Shown piece after piece: positions 63,353 to 64,000 of a DNA stretch of 64,000 bases. The notes beneath the pieces are model-generated. The model did not search any database. It saw only the letters and a program-made list of their open reading frames with translations, and had not been told where the DNA came from. Position 1 is the first letter of the stretch, and each line of letters begins with the position of its first letter. The DNA is from Branchiostoma floridae (Eukaryota; Chordata; Leptocardii; Amphioxiformes; Branchiostomatidae), in assembly GCF_000003815.2 (NCBI RefSeq), contig NC_049983.1:29339110-29403109 (forward strand), read 5' to 3'. A program made the translations under genes and the position numbers.

Positions 63353-64000
63353 TTTGCTGGTATCCAAACATTGGTTTAAACAATCAAGAAAAGGGATTGA
63401 AAATGGTTTGAAAGTGGACCAAATACAGATTCTGAATTTAAAAGAATTTAAAAGTCCTGATTGTTTTAGTGCAGTGTTTTATTATCGTATCTATCTGGTC
63501 TGCAGCACATGGTATCTGTTACACTGGTGGACACTGTAGTAGATGTTCGTTGGTTTTGTTATTTAACACAAGGATAAGAAATCATGTTAACATCTGTCAT
63601 CTGAAAAAATGGTCATATTTAAACATGTTCTTGGAAAAAAGTGATGCATTTATGTTGAATAAAGTTAAAATGATGAAAGTCTTGCCTATAAAACCCTGCC
63701 TAGAACTTCTGTATGTTTCAACAATTTGTGTGTTGGTGAGATGTTACACGTTATGTCATACCTCGACTGTGATACGAGGGGCGTGCAATTAGTAATGGTC
63801 CTGACCCATTTCCCATAGCAGGAGATTAATGAAACTTGGCACAGTTATTAGTCTTTCTCTTCATAGGAATCACCCAGAGTTATGCATTTCTCCCATCGTT
63901 TGATGCAGCTCTGGACACCGATTTTGTAGGACACCCCAGGTTGGTCCTCCCACTGATGCCCTCATCATGGCACAAGAGGGACGACCAGGTCTGGGAGCTG
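63353..64000. other. Region 3' of THOC7
   Basis: It probably holds the THOC7 3' UTR (AATAAA at about 63658). From 63780 the sequence may be the start of another repeat or gene; nothing firm is recognised. Confidence 0.35.

Overview
The window is eukaryotic genomic DNA: short exons with GT/AG splice sites, long introns, dense minisatellites, MITEs and decayed retrotransposons, and five runs of N marking assembly gaps. It is most consistent with a cephalochordate (amphioxus, Branchiostoma). That rests on deuterostome-like CCDC162 and THOC7 proteins, a fibrinogen-domain lectin-like gene, and minisatellites built over exon-intron junctions, which I recall being reported at an amphioxus locus. The species cannot be proved from the sequence alone.

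Three host genes can be assembled exon by exon with consistent splice phases. (1) A CCDC162-like gene on the minus strand (exons between 6104 and 95) leaves through the left edge. (2) THOC7, a subunit of the THO/TREX mRNA-export complex, lies on the plus strand in eight coding exons from 10215 to 63039 (202 residues). Its start is about 4 kb from the CCDC162 start, head to head. (3) A secreted coiled-coil plus fibrinogen-domain protein lies on the minus strand (17521 to 12444, six coding exons) entirely inside THOC7 intron 1.

Nearly every exon edge of these genes is embedded in a tandem repeat whose unit is a copy of that edge: acceptor plus exon start, exon end plus donor, start-codon region or stop-codon region. 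This is the strongest pattern in the window.

THOC7 intron 3 is about 39.4 kb long because a 38,657-bp segment (18791-57447) sits inside the exon-3 donor minisatellite. It is flanked by TTAA on both sides and by 24-bp terminal inverted repeats matching at 20 positions; removing it and one TTAA restores the minisatellite. It carries inner inverted arms of about 1.5-1.9 kb, then about 33 kb of cargo. The cargo includes an intron-rich Tnp2/DUF4218 (EnSpm/CACTA-type) gene, a divergently transcribed gene with a charge-switching 9-residue repeat and a Tudor-like tail, a RecQ-like helicase fragment, a C2H2 zinc-finger fragment, a possible Helitron-associated fragment, several decayed LINEs and foldback elements. 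No piggyBac-type transposase was seen, so a giant non-autonomous or composite TTAA element is the working view.

THOC7 intron 5 holds a 63-bp minisatellite interrupted by an open LINE endonuclease fragment. The THOC7 3' region carries a 26-bp repeat derived from its own stop-codon region.
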